Shown: piece after piece, positions 24,601 through 36,400 of the stretch
Layout of the letters: the number at the start of each line of letters is the position of its first letter
How positions within the stretch are numbered: position 1 is the stretch's first letter
DNA from: Crotophaga sulcirostris
Taxonomy: Eukaryota; Chordata; Aves; Cuculiformes; Crotophagidae
Direction of reading: 5' to 3'
DNA length: 64,000 nt
Assembly (NCBI GenBank): GCA_013397455.1
Contig: VYZB01000273.1
Coordinates: forward strand, 1,066,270-1,130,269
Position numbers and translations under genes: made by a program
Notes under the pieces: generated by a model
Database searches by the model: none
Told to the model about the DNA's origin: nothing
Seen by the model: only the letters and a program-made list of their open reading frames with translations

Positions 24601-26158
24601 TTGTTGTAACTATGGCAGAACTACATGTGTGAACATGTCATTCTGTTCTCCCATGGTGCTCTACAGTGATAAAATAATGTATTGAATCTTTGATTTCTTA
24701 TCAGTACTTTGCTGATTCATTACTACAGAATGCACTGCCAGTAGTGATAGTGGAAGAAATAAATTCAGACTCCCAGACATCTTGAACAAAACATTTCAGA
24801 ACCCCCTCTGATTAAACTCCTGTGAATTCCGATTAATATTTGTTGAATATTACATTGCTAGAATTGTAAAACACGTACAAAAATGCTTTGGTGTTCATTG
24901 CTTCATAGGCGTCTTTGGAAAAACCTTACCAATTGGCCACTGGAATTGAGTTGCTGGAACAGACTGCTTATGGGAGTTGTCCAACATAGGTTTGGATTTT
25001 TTTCCTACCTCTAATCAACACTCACTGCTGAAACTTACATAGATTAAGAGTAAAGGGATTTTTGTTTGTTGATATTTTAAAGAAAAAAAATTCATAATTA
25101 CTGCATGCATTTCTGTGGGCCTGGCTTATCCAGAGGTCTGAATGAAGTGCTTCAAGGTCATTCTTATCTTGAAATGTTGGAGTTTTGTAATGTTCAGCTC
25201 CCTAAGAGCAGTTTCAACCTTCAGACTGATCAACAAAAACAAAAGGTCTTACTTGTGTTTTTTTTTTGTTTTCTGACTTTTCTTTCCAGAACCCTAGTTT
25301 GACTTTCTTGTATGTCCAGTGAGGTCTTTGAAATGCTTCAAAGTCTGATGGAAAGTTTTGAAATGATGGATCGATGAAATATGTTTACATACTGCATATT
25401 TTTGTTCATTAGCCACACAAAACCAAGCAGCAGTAAAACAGATAATTATTGAAATGACTCAGAAAAAAATGTTCTTTCCTGTGTATCTTAAGTAAATTTT
25501 CTATATTTTATGATTGTAACACTATAACTAATGTACAGGATAAAATTAAAAAAATCCTAACATTGAAGGTTTAAAATGCAGTTTTCCTCTCTGGCTTCTC
25601 ATCGGCTGTATTAGATGGGAATTTTCAGTTCTCTATCCTCTCAGTTGTATCCTGTAAAACCTGTTAGTGTCACTGAAGATTATACACACGTTTCTATGAA
25701 GACATTTAGGCTATATTTTACATATAAGAAATTGTTAAATATTATATCATGTTCCTAGAATGATTGCTGCAGGACACTTGGTATCTAGGTAAATCATGCA
25801 AAGCTGCTTTTACACCTTCCAAGGTATAAGAAAATGGGGAATGAAAAGGTGTGAAAGAAAGCCTTGTTTGCTCAAACAGAGCAAATGCTCCGGGGTAAAA
25901 ATAAATAAATGTATAAATGAAGCAGAAGAAAAAGTGTTTTGTCCCTCACTTGCAATAGTTACTCCTTGGTGCTGGAAGGCTGCTTTACAAACTCGTCTGG
26001 TTTAGACACGTACTGTGTTGCAAGGAGTCTTCTAGATAGAAAGGTGAATCTCTTCCATATTTACCATGCTCCAAATTGTGCTGTGAACGTGTGGAAACGC
26101 AGAGCAAGAGTTTGAGGGCAAAGGGGGGAATGCCCTGCGCTTTACTCCTTGCCTGGTT
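21661..26158. other. AT-rich noncoding DNA, no gene recognised
   Basis: The longest frame is 134 codons on the - strand at 23,616-24,020, giving a hydrophobic Leu/Phe-rich peptide with no recognised family; this is typical of a chance frame antisense to A-rich sequence. All other frames are 92 codons or fewer. At about 24,945-24,990 there is faint CR1/L3-like wording (GCTGGAACAGACTG...GGAGTTGTCC), too diverged to call. Confidence 0.6.
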
Positions 26159-26182
26159 GCCAGTGTGCCAGTGCGCCAGTGC
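26159..26182. repeat. 8-bp tandem repeat x3 (GCCAGTGY)
   Basis: GCCAGTGT, GCCAGTGC and GCCAGTGC stand in tandem inside a locally GC-richer segment (26,090-26,330) that also contains GAGCGAGTGGCGGAGC. The arrangement suggests local slippage. Confidence 0.9.
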
Positions 26183-29100
26183 TTTTTCTCCAGCTGAGAG
26201 GTCAAGTATGTGGCCTCTTCTCTAGCTGATGCTTTTTGGGTTGAGCGAGTGGCGGAGCTGCCCTGCTTGTGCAGCAGATGTGCTCAATCTCAGGATGTTA
26301 TTTTCAGTACTCTCGAACCTGGGGCATGGGAATCTCAGTGCCTTCCCCAACCTAGGTCTCATTAATGTGTTACAATTAGATTATTGAAGAATGCCATTAA
26401 GAAAAGGCACATGTTATTGATAATTTGTTAGTGGTAAAAATTGCTTTTATTTTCATAAGGCTGTTTCCGTGTCTTTTGGTGACCTACAGATCTGATAAGG
26501 AAAACCAACGTACTATAAAGAAAACATTTCAAATAGTTGCAGCCACAATAATATTCCATTTTTATATTGCTTCAAGAAAGAATTTAACGCTTCTATTTTT
26601 CACCTTCCTTCTGTGTTTTGTGGATTTTTTCCTTGCATTTTATTGGTGCACCATTTTAACAATATAAACTGACTGCTTTTTCTTGCATATGGAGCTTTTA
26701 TTAGAAGTTCATGAGTGGATTTTATTAGAATTGAAATCTGCAAAGTTTGTGACATATTTAACAATGCTTAAACCACATCTTTTTGTTCTAAAACACTGTC
26801 TCTCTTAACTGTGTTTTCCTCCATAGAACATTTAGAGCACAAGTTAATTTTATTTTTAAGCATCCTTAAATGAAATTATGATCCTGCACTTTACTGCGTT
26901 ATATTGTATATCTCAAATGTAACAATACTGCACAGTAATATTTTGATTATTGAGATTTTCCAGGCAAGACTTTCTTTAAGTTCCTGCATAAACATATTAC
27001 TTTATCTATATACTCTATTACACCACATAAGATAGCAAAAGTATATAGTTTTCCCCCCCAAATTTGTGTTTTATTATTTATATTATATAGTTTATATTAC
27101 TTATATTTATATTACTTATCTAAAATATATTTTACCTATAGCCTTACATTAAATTCCAGTAGATGCAACAGATGTGACATGTAGCCTGAAGTATTAATTA
27201 ACAATTATATTAAAAATATTTTTTTATTCTCATAGTTACTTAATGCAGTGGTGTGGTATGGGATTAATAATGTATCTGTGAGGAATTTGAGATATTTCTT
27301 TCCCCTACTTGTGAATAGATGTGAAAAAACTTTATACAAAGAAGACCACAAACTCTACATGTGTGTATTCTGCAAGACTAAGAAATGGTTTAAAATCTGC
27401 TGAAGGTCACTAAAGAAAAAGAGAGATTTTAGGTAAAGTAGACTACCCTGACAGTTTCAGATTCATTGCCTCTCACATTAATGGTATTTCTGGTGTCTCT
27501 TTTGTGAAACAGAGTGGTGTTTGATAAATATCTTTTCTGTTGTAGGGCTGGTTAAAATAAAGATGGTCCAAGCTAATTGTATTTATAAGAATGTTAACCA
27601 GGACTTAGGTTCAAACTTTTGGTATAATCACAATTTAATTCTAAAGTTTACTTAAATACAATAATAATCATTATTTATGCTAGTACAAATCATTGCAACA
27701 CATAAGATGCCAGTAGTTCTTATTTTTTTTTTTGTTTGGCAACTTCCCCCCCCTGTTGGCATATCACAGTAGTGTATGTTTTGATGGTGATAACACTTTA
27801 TAATACAGATGAAGTTACACAATGTCAACTTCAAGCTTTCTGTGTGTGCCTGTGCTGCTTTCCTGTAGTAAATGGTACTGTTGAACTGATTTCACACAAA
27901 TGCTTAAGGTGGCCTGCCCATCTGTCACTGGTACCACAGAAAGACATTTAATGTGCAGCAAACAATTAAAACCACCACATTTATAATATCTGAATCATGT
28001 TATCATGATTCTTAAACCAGTTGCATTGTGAAGCTGCTCTGTCTGCTACTGCTGAACATCCCACCAAAGAATCAGCTCCCTCTGGCCAAATAGCACTTCT
28101 GCAATTATATTGGGCCTATTTTTCCTTCTCTTCAATAGGCAAAGTTTAACAAGGCCGAAGCCTACTGGACAAATAAAAAGAACTAAAGGAACTGAAAGAA
28201 CTTGCAGAAAAAGCAGTTTCGGGCTTCTTTAATTATCCAAGGATGCCAAGAGGCACAACAAGGAGATTCATATCAACAGTGTGACAGATATTTTTTATCC
28301 TATAGTGATCCTGTCAGTAAAAGAAATTTAATACAGACTCTCTTATCGCTCTCTGCCATCTCATTTAAGTGTGCAGGTGACTGAGTAATGCACCCCAGGA
28401 AAATTTATCTTCTCAGAATCTGTAATTTTCTGGCACAGAAAAGCATATTGTGCTGGGAAAAAGAGGAGAAACAGCATTTCTGTTGTGTAGCATTCTTCCA
28501 GTGTACATGATTTCTAAATACTGCAGTGAAATTACAAGATAGCAGTTGTTATGCTGTTTCATATTTGACTATTGAGAGTTTTGTGTGCTTATTTATCCTT
28601 ACCTTGCTGGGTGAGACATAAAAGGCAAGATATTTTGCAGCATCATTTCTCTATTTAAAGGCTATATAGAGAAGACTAACCCTCAGACAGCCTAGGTTGT
28701 AATCTGCACTCAGAATTTGCACTTATCTGGACAACTTAGTGGTGGCATCACTTTGCCATCACAGTAGAGAGTCTCCAGCTTGGTCTCTACATTATCTAGG
28801 TTCTTCTACTCAGCATGCTGCTCCCTTCCCTCTGTCCTAGGACTCTTTTTATGGGACAGTTCCCACAGATCTCGACTACTCGCCTTGTGTTTGAACCTGA
28901 ACTATGATTGGTGTAGCTAGTCCAGAAGCACTGACCATCAAACTAGTACATTAAGAATTTCTCAGGTAGCTATAGCACAATATAACTCTTACCTTGTCTA
29001 TATAATTTGATCCTCAGTGCTTGATGTGGTTGATTATTTTCCAATGGCATAAGGAGAAGAGAAATGTAATTATTGAAGGAGTCGACTGCAATCAACTGAT

Positions 29101-30881
29101 TTGCAGGATGCTGTCCAGGAGCATGGCGGTAGGGAAAGACAGATGTAGGCAGTGCTGGTATGTACCCTGTGATGCACCTAACCTATCTCCTGTCAAAAGT
29201 TTCTCTCAAAAGCACTCATAGGGTGGACAACGATCTTGTGTGCAAAAGAACTTTTGCTGCATTTAGAGTGGAGCAGTTTGTAAAAAATAAGAAAGTAAGT
29301 ATTATATGGCTAATAAATAATAATAGCCAGAGTGAAGATTTATTGCTCATCTTACTATACACAGACTTATACACATATATAAATATATATGAAAATTTGC
29401 ATTATACCAAATATTTATTAAGAAAAGGATTTGCAAACAAGTTTTAGTTTCTGAAGCACAAAAGATGCAAACCAGTGTTCGCATTCTTCATCAACTGGCA
29501 TAGGAAGATAAAGTTATTTGGGCAAAGTTTCAGAGAGAATCTGTGGTGTGGAATTGAATGCTAAATACCGTTCCAATTTTTAATAGCAAGATTGAGTATT
29601 TTTTTAAAATCACTACATAATTTACATTCTCTCAGAACTTCTTTCTGGTGCTCTTCTGGTGCTACAGGTGTATATTCTGGTATTTTGACAAAGGCAAAAG
29701 AAAAAAATGTCTTTTAGGTTAAAAAGACGAACAAACTGGCACTGAAATAACTAAAGCTACTTTTTTTTCTCTGAGGACAATTCCGAGGAACTGTACCTAC
29801 ATGTGCTTGTGCCACACTTGAGGATTCTAGGAGGATATGCTGTTGTGCTTTGGGTTGTTGTTGAACCTCAACCAACTCGACTTTTCTCATGGGTGTTACC
29901 GATCCATGATCCCCAAACCAGGTAGGATGGGGGCGATCTCTTTCTCTTCACACTTGCGGTGCAATTTCCACGTTAATTATTATTGGAGAGTGGGCAGGGA
30001 ACTTCTTAGAGCTGAGGGATTCAGGTCTTTATGGTGCTGTGTGTTTTCTGAGTATATTTCCTTTTGTGTGGACCCCAGGGTCCTGAGAATCCCAATCCAT
30101 GTAGGTTGTTACCATGGCTGTATGTAAGCTCCTAAAAACACAGGGATTATATGGGGAATGCACTTTTCTTTCAAACTTATCTCTCCAGCCCTGTTTAATA
30201 AATGATGTGTTCATGATCTTTTAACATCAGTAACAATTTGTTAGTCATATTACGCTGTAGAAGAGAGAGACTGGAAAGCTATCTGAACCACTTTAAAACT
30301 TAAATTAGCCACCATAAAGTGCAGAATAAAATTATAAAGACTTTCTTGTAATACAAAATTCATAGAGACAAAACTCTAATTTCCTGATGGATATATGATA
30401 TTAATGTAACGGATACCTCAGTGTAGTTAAATTGCATTAAATGGTTATTAATGCTTGAATAAACTTCAAGGAAGTGGGTACTGGTTGAAATGGGATAATA
30501 TTTTGTTCTGCTAAATTATACGTTAATTGGTATTTCCTCTCTTGTAAAAGGACCTAAAGGGCTTAATAAAATATGTGGTAGAAACATTATTTTTTCTTCT
30601 TGAGATGTTAAGTCTAGAGTTTAACTGGAAACATTTCAAATCCTTCCCAGAAAATTCAGCGACACCCATGATGACATGGCTTACAGGACTCCCAAAAGCA
30701 AATAATTATGACTTTCAGTTGTTAGAGAATAAACTGGGCAAGGCGCAAGGGAAAGAAAGAAAAGACGCAAATGAATTGTTTGCTGGTTTTTTTTCACCTT
30801 TGAAATTATACTTTGCTTAGATGTAGATAAGTATAAATGCTTCCAATGTAATACAGTGAATAGTGAAGCCTATTGGCACGA
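26183..30881. other. AT-rich noncoding DNA, no gene recognised
   Basis: No frame exceeds 96 codons and none is recognised. There is a 15-bp-period direct repeat (TTTATATTACTTAT twice, 27,091-27,119) in a very AT-rich stretch, and a perfect short palindrome at 27,992-28,011. Around 26,360-26,430 there is a homeodomain-word cluster (CTCATTAATGTG, ACAATTAGATTATTG). No named transposon was found until the CR1 tail at 30.88 kb. Confidence 0.65.
27992..28011. repeat. Perfect 8-bp-stem inverted repeat
   Basis: GAATCATG, then TTAT, then CATGATTC: a perfect 8-bp stem with a 4-bp loop. It is small enough to be chance, but compact enough to be a dimeric binding site. Confidence 0.6.
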
Positions 30882-30969
30882 CATGGGAGGTGTCCCTGCC
30901 CATGGCAGGGGGTTGGAACTGAATGATCTTTATGGTTCCTTCCAACCCAAACCGTTCTATGATTCTATA
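30882..30969 (+). mobile_element. CR1 LINE, extreme 3' end (short, well preserved)
   Basis: The CR1 terminal sequence is clear: GGGAGGTGTCCCTGCCCATG, GGCAGGGGGTTGGAACTGAA, TGATCTTTATGGTTCCTTCC, AACCCAAACCGTTCTATG and ATTCTATA, ending in the 8-bp microsatellite-like tail typical of CR1. Only about 88 bp are present, so it is a severely 5'-truncated insertion. It lies on the + strand and is close to the family pattern, implying a fairly recent age compared with the copy at 14.6 kb. Confidence 0.95.
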
Positions 30970-32145
30970 ATACTATATTTAACTATTACTGAAAATGAGA
31001 TATTTCCTCCTTTTGTTCTGAAGGAACATTTGTTGATTGATGAGTGAATACATACAGATAATTAACTCCATCACAGAAAGGAAGTAAAATTATTTCCTTC
31101 AGAAGACAAAAGTTAGTGAGGATGCCTCAACCTCTCACTGTAAAAAAAGCCATTAATATTTTGATGACAGTGTTGCTGGGTTTTCCAAGGTGAATACCGT
31201 GCAAGTATATGTTTTTTCTGCTCCCCCTGTTCCCCCTTCCCTATATTCAAAGCAGACCCTATCTTATTGGTTTCTCATAAAATTTGTATTTTTCAGATGA
31301 TACGGTCTGCGAAACACAAGGTCACAGCCCCCACATATCTGAGATATTCCTCTCGTGTAACTTAAAGCAAATCTCAGAGAAAGAATGAGGTTAGCCAAAG
31401 TTTTTGAGCTCTGTGATCTGTCTTAGAAGAAAAACATGATAGTGGAATCAGATACTTTTGATGCAGTATAAATACTTTCGTATTTACAAAGAATGGGCAA
31501 GTTCCCATTTCCTGATTGCTGAAGGAATTGAATAGGAGACAGCCTTTTTTTCCCAAAACACTTCTAACCAGCCAAGTGTGATCCCTTTTACAGATTTCAT
31601 TCAGGGCCAGGCTACAACTCTCTTTTCTCACTGTGCCTGGTCTTTTCTCTTTCTGCTTGTTTTTCTCCAAGACACTCAGAGTTTCAGAAAACCCTTTATC
31701 CATCTGTGTTTTGGGAGTATCCTTGCCCTAAGAACTGAACTGGGTCTGGGTGTGGAGCCCAGAGGCTGTTGCAGTTTCAGCTACCTGGGTACATAAAGGT
31801 CATCTTCCAACTAGCATATCTGAAGGCTGCTAATTGAAAAAAGTTGCTTTCAAGAAGGTTTTATCCGTTTGCAAAAGCATGCGTGTAATGTTGGAAATGA
31901 TGCATGTAAGCATAACTGATTGTAAACACAAACTATTTTATAAAAACCAGGTGCTGCAGAGCCCTTATTGTAAACTTTGTTGGCTTTTCAGAGCAACTTG
32001 AGTAAGTTATGGCTTCATGTAGCTTTTCAGTAATGTAGGATGTCTGATGATGGAAGAATAAAACCACTGAGTGAAGAAACTTGTCTGAGAAAACCAATAT
32101 AATGGTGATTTTTATTTTAAACTCTACTCATCCTCAACTGATGCC
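30970..32145. other. Noncoding DNA between two CR1 tails
   Basis: Frames of up to 109 codons occur (31,374-31,703, -), none recognised. The stretch 31,740-31,820 has faint CR1-like wording (AAAGGTCATCTTCCAACTAG) but not enough to call. Confidence 0.6.
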
Positions 32146-32251
32146 AGAGGACGTGGCACTTAGAGGCATGGTTTGGTGATGGACTTGGCAGTGCTAGTTT
32201 TACAGTTGGATTCAATGACCTTAAGGTTCTTTTCCAACCTTATGATTCTAA
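32146..32251 (+). mobile_element. CR1 LINE, 3' end of a different subfamily
   Basis: The sequence runs ACGTGGCACTTAGAGGCATG, GTTTGGTGATGGACTTGGCA, GTTGGATTCAATGACCTTAA, GGTTCTTTTCCAACCTTATG and ATTCTAAG. The word TTTTCCAACCTTATGATTCTA marks a CR1 lineage that ends in CCAACC(T)nATGATTCTA instead of CCAACCCAAACC. It is 5'-truncated, on the + strand, and moderately diverged. Confidence 0.85.
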
Positions 32252-33238
32252 GAAAATTCTGAGTTCCTGGTTGGTACATGGCAGGCAGTTCATATGGGTG
32301 CTCTGGTCTATCTGAGGCAGAGCAGTGAGCTGTGAAATTTTCAGTGCACAGTGAGAGAGACCAGATTGAGCCCTGTGGTGGTTCAGCATTTCTGTGAAGA
32401 AGAATATTCCTTGGAGCTTCACCCATTTTTTGGTTGACAGAGTGTTGCCAGTGCAACAAGCAGAGTGTGAGGGATACCTTGTGCTGTGTTTCCGGGTTTG
32501 TGTCTGCTTGGGGAAAAAATATGTCACAAACTCATGTTACCCCTAGAAATATTTTTTTCTGGGAAAGAATAAGGGAGAACTTAAATGAGATGGTACCCAC
32601 AGCTGAAATTATAAGTAATTTGTGAAATTTATTGACGTGGTGTTTTCTGAGGTTTAACTTGATTTAACATGATGATGAGCTCTCCTTTGCAAGGCAGGCA
32701 GTGAGGCTTAATCTTCTGAGAAGAGGTTCACAGTTTGATCCCAAAGGAAACAATGCTTTTATTGTCATTTGGGGTCCTCATTGTGGCACCCTTTGGGAAG
32801 GTGAGCTTGACAAGGGACTGCACTCAACAGTTTATACTTGTACAGGGGAAAATTTCACAATTCACATGGAAAACTGTGGTATGACTTATTTGGGAGATCG
32901 TGCTCGATAATCCAGAGCCTCCCAAAGGGTATTAAAATCTAGGAGCTGTTAATACAGAAGCTCTGTGCATGTCTCATGGTATTATGAGATGGTGTATCCA
33001 GGCTCGTGCAGAGGATTGCTCACCATTTTTAGATGCTGTTTTGGGGTGTTGTTACCATTTTCTCCAGAGCAGAGGGAGCTCAGAACTAAGCATTACTCCA
33101 CTAGACATGAGTGATTTACTGGACGTTCTCTTACCCTTTTCCTTCCCAGCTCCAATATCCTGCACAAGAATGGAAACACTTTGTGGGCTTCATCTTAATA
33201 GGGACTCCCCACCCCAAAACAAGATCTTTATCCAAAGA
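32252..33238. other. Noncoding DNA with a candidate regulatory stretch
   Basis: The part 32,690-32,990 has enhancer-like texture: GCTTAATC, GTTTGATCCCAAAGG (TCF-like), AACAATGCTTTTATTGTC (opposed SOX-like sites) and AAAATTTCACAATTCACATG. Frames are 95 codons or fewer and unrecognised. It directly adjoins the large palindrome. Confidence 0.4.
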
Positions 33239-33489
33239 TTTTAATTAATTGCAAAAGTTAAAAATAAATCGTGCTGGAGTACCATTGATAATCCTCCTAG
33301 GCTGGCTTTCATTCATGTTAATGTGTAATACAGCCACAGTAAGATTTAATTTTAACCATAATTATAAAAGTTTGAAATTAAATCTTACTAGGGATGTGTT
33401 CTCCATTAATATGGACAAAAACTGATCTGGGAGGATTATTATGGGGGACACAAGAAAGATTTAATTTTTAACTTTTATAATTAATTCAA
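33239..33489. repeat. Large imperfect palindrome (two arms of about 125 bp), probable fold-back/MITE remnant
   Basis: The whole 251 bp reads as one inverted repeat centred near 33,364. Matched blocks are: AAAAGTTAAAAA (33,253-33,264) with TTTTTAACTTTT (33,465-33,476); ATAATCCTCC (33,288-33,297) with GGAGGATTAT (33,430-33,439); and AGTAAGATTTAATT (33,338-33,351) with AATTAAATCTTACT (33,376-33,389). ATTAATT also pairs at the outer ends. All three block pairs give the same centre to within 1 bp, so the symmetry is real and spans the full length. By eye, arms agree at well over half of positions, with small indels. No open frame lies inside. Best guesses are a nonautonomous DNA transposon of MITE type, an ancient palindromic conserved repeat family (Eulor-like), or a long RNA hairpin source. 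Confidence 0.85.
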
Positions 33490-36400
33490 AAATGTGATAA
33501 AGGATTTTGTTTCAGGGGAGGGGGAGTGCTCTCCAGACCACTAAGGCATCCCAGCAGTCTTTCACAGCCATCTTAATTACAGCCACAAAGAATTATTTGT
33601 TAGAGAATAGTGGTCAGAAGCTCAAATTGCTTCTTTTATCCAGAAATAAATGTGCAGGCACTTTGAAACTTTCACTGAAAGAAGCGCTGCAGTTCCTGAG
33701 TAGGAAAGGAGCTCAGTTTTGAAAGTTTTTTTGGGGGGGGGAGTTTCTCATAAATTTTACGAAGTTTATTTTGTAACAAAATATAAGAACAACATCAGTT
33801 TTTACTCTTTTCTTTCTTAACAAATGCTCCAAATAGTTTAGAAACATAAAAAAAATAAATTAGACAGTAAAGAACATTTCTGCAATAGTCTGCATCCTTG
33901 CAAATATATATCAATCTAGTCACAGACTATTTCTCCTCATCTTCATGTTTTCAAAAAATATCTGTGTTGTCTCTGTGTATATACATCTGTATTGTCTCTG
34001 TACATCTCTGTCTCCCCTAATTAAATAATTATAGAAGGAAAATGTGAACAACTCCATTTTCCATTCCTTAATTCAATGAAATGTTTAATGTGGTTTGTAT
34101 TTGTCAGTTATGCTGTAGTTTTTTATGAGTATCTGCATTCATTTTTTTATTCTCCTTTCTACAAGTACTCGGGTTTGAACCACACTGTAAAACACATTAA
34201 TTTGAGATTCTGTAGTTATAAAAGGCAGATTCTTCCTGCATTAGCACCAATAACCCCTCCTCACTGTACACTTACATAAGGTCACAAAGTGGACCCAAGT
34301 AACTAAACATTGATAAGTGGAATAACATTTTCAGATAGAAATGATTTTTGAACCACCTCTGTAGTCTTTTGAACCTCATAGTAAGTGCTTAAATAAGGAA
34401 TAGCACTAAACCATGGAAATGCTAGAAAGTGAAGATGTATTCTTAGGGAGAGTTTTTCCTCTTAGAACTGTGTACCTGAGGAAACCAGAGTTGCCTTTGT
34501 AATCACTTACATCCCTATACCTACTAAGATTATTGTGCAGAATGAATGAAAATTATAGCTACTTAGCTAATATGTTCTTAGGATCTCAAAGTTCTGAAAT
34601 GGGTAATAACAATTGTTCTGTTAGTAAACAAGGCATTGGACATGGTATATTAGAAAAATCTACGTTAAGGTACTTTAAAAATAGTGGTCACATCTTTATT
34701 GTACTCAATTGATGGGAACAGGAAATTTTATCAGAGATAAAATGCTTCCTGGTGCTTTTCCTGAAAAGCAGTTGAGACCCTGGCTCTGACCAAGTTATGG
34801 GATGAAGTCTCAGAAGAGATTGCTCATGCTTTCAGCAGGGAAAGTCTCATCTCATAAGGGAGCCTTCGATGGCCAGGGTTACTGCTGTTCAGGGGCTCCA
34901 ATAGCTGAATTTATTGAGACATGAATGAGAGGAAATTTGAGCTTTACATGCAGTTTCTTGGCCAGGGATCTGCCCTGTGTATTGATTTTTTGGAACCTGC
35001 TTTTGCTAAGTATGTAGCTAAAATCTCCTAGTGATTTCTTTGTATTTGGGGGGAAAAAGGCTCATCCACATCAGCTTAACTCCACCGAATCCTACTGCTT
35101 TCCATATTTATAATCAGACACAGAAAGATGAGCCCCTATGACTGAACCTCATGGAACACAGCAATTACAGCCTATTGCACACACACCGTGTGCTGTCCAT
35201 GTCACTGTTATGGGCTTTAGTGGGCAGGCACTTTTGATTTAAAATTTGATTCTTGTGGCAAACTCACCTTAATAAATGTAATATATTTACTTATAACATC
35301 CAGTTAAATTTAAACTGAATGGAAGAAAATTCTAAAAGATGTTTTTCCTCCAAAACAAAAAAGCTGAATTTATCTTACCCTGTCCCTTCTGGCTGCAAGA
35401 AGTTCAGTGCACTTCTAGCACCCTAATTTTGTCATTATCAAGGAGAACATGTTACAAAATAATAATACTTTACTCTGCTATAATGTCTTCCATCTGAGTA
35501 CATCTAATTGTCTTGCAAACAGTAATGAATGAAGGCACACATCATCTCTGTGAACATGGGAATACATCTATTTTATGGACGGGAATAATGAGAAAGTATA
35601 CTGTAATTAAGTGACTTAGCTATACTTGCAGAGCATGCTATTAACTAATTTAGGAACAGATCCCAAAAATCCAGATTTGACCACTTACACATTGCTCATT
35701 CCTGTTGTGGCAGAACAAAACTAATGACGCATGACTCTGTTCTCTCATCTTCAGCATTCCTGGATTTCCATGAACCTTCCATACAACTAGAACACTCAGT
35801 GTTGTGTAAAATTGCCCCCAACGCTGAATTTTGAAATCTGTGCATGTCATTGCAAATATGTTAGATAATGTTTGACCATTTAACTTAAAATGCATTGCAT
35901 TATGGTGTATAGGTATGGTTGCCTCGCAGAAGGGAAAGAGTGGTAATTTCAGGAAGCCCCCAATCTCATCATAAAATGCCAAACTGCTTCTAAATCTTCA
36001 GCCTCACTATAAAAAAAACGAAACCAAAACCAAAAAAATACTAAGAAGTATTTTATTACAGGGTCTCCCCTTCTGTCTCTTTGGCTTTGAGCCAAAGTAC
36101 ACTATGAAGTAACAGTTGGAAATGACCTTCACTCCTTCAACTGTGTTGTTTCTTTGGTTTGGCTTAAAATTAATCATATGTTTTTTAAAAAAAATATTGT
36201 AGACATTTCTTGGTAAGCCCCAATTTTTATTCATAATCTGGCTCATTGCCAGTGTCTAATATGACATCAGAGTGATGTTACTGGGATTATGCAGTACCCA
36301 TTGAAACTGTAACACATTGCTATGATGATATATTAAACATTGACATGGAACCTGAATATATAATTGGCAATGACAAAAGAAAGTATGATTTAATATCTTT

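Noticed and set aside
24945..24990. Faint CR1/L3-like words (GCTGGAACAGACTG, GGAGTTGTCC)
   Set aside because: Too short and diverged to separate from chance without a profile search.
31740..31820. CR1-like wording AAAGGTCATCTTCCAACTAG
   Set aside because: Only one short word matches; upstream CR1 order is absent.
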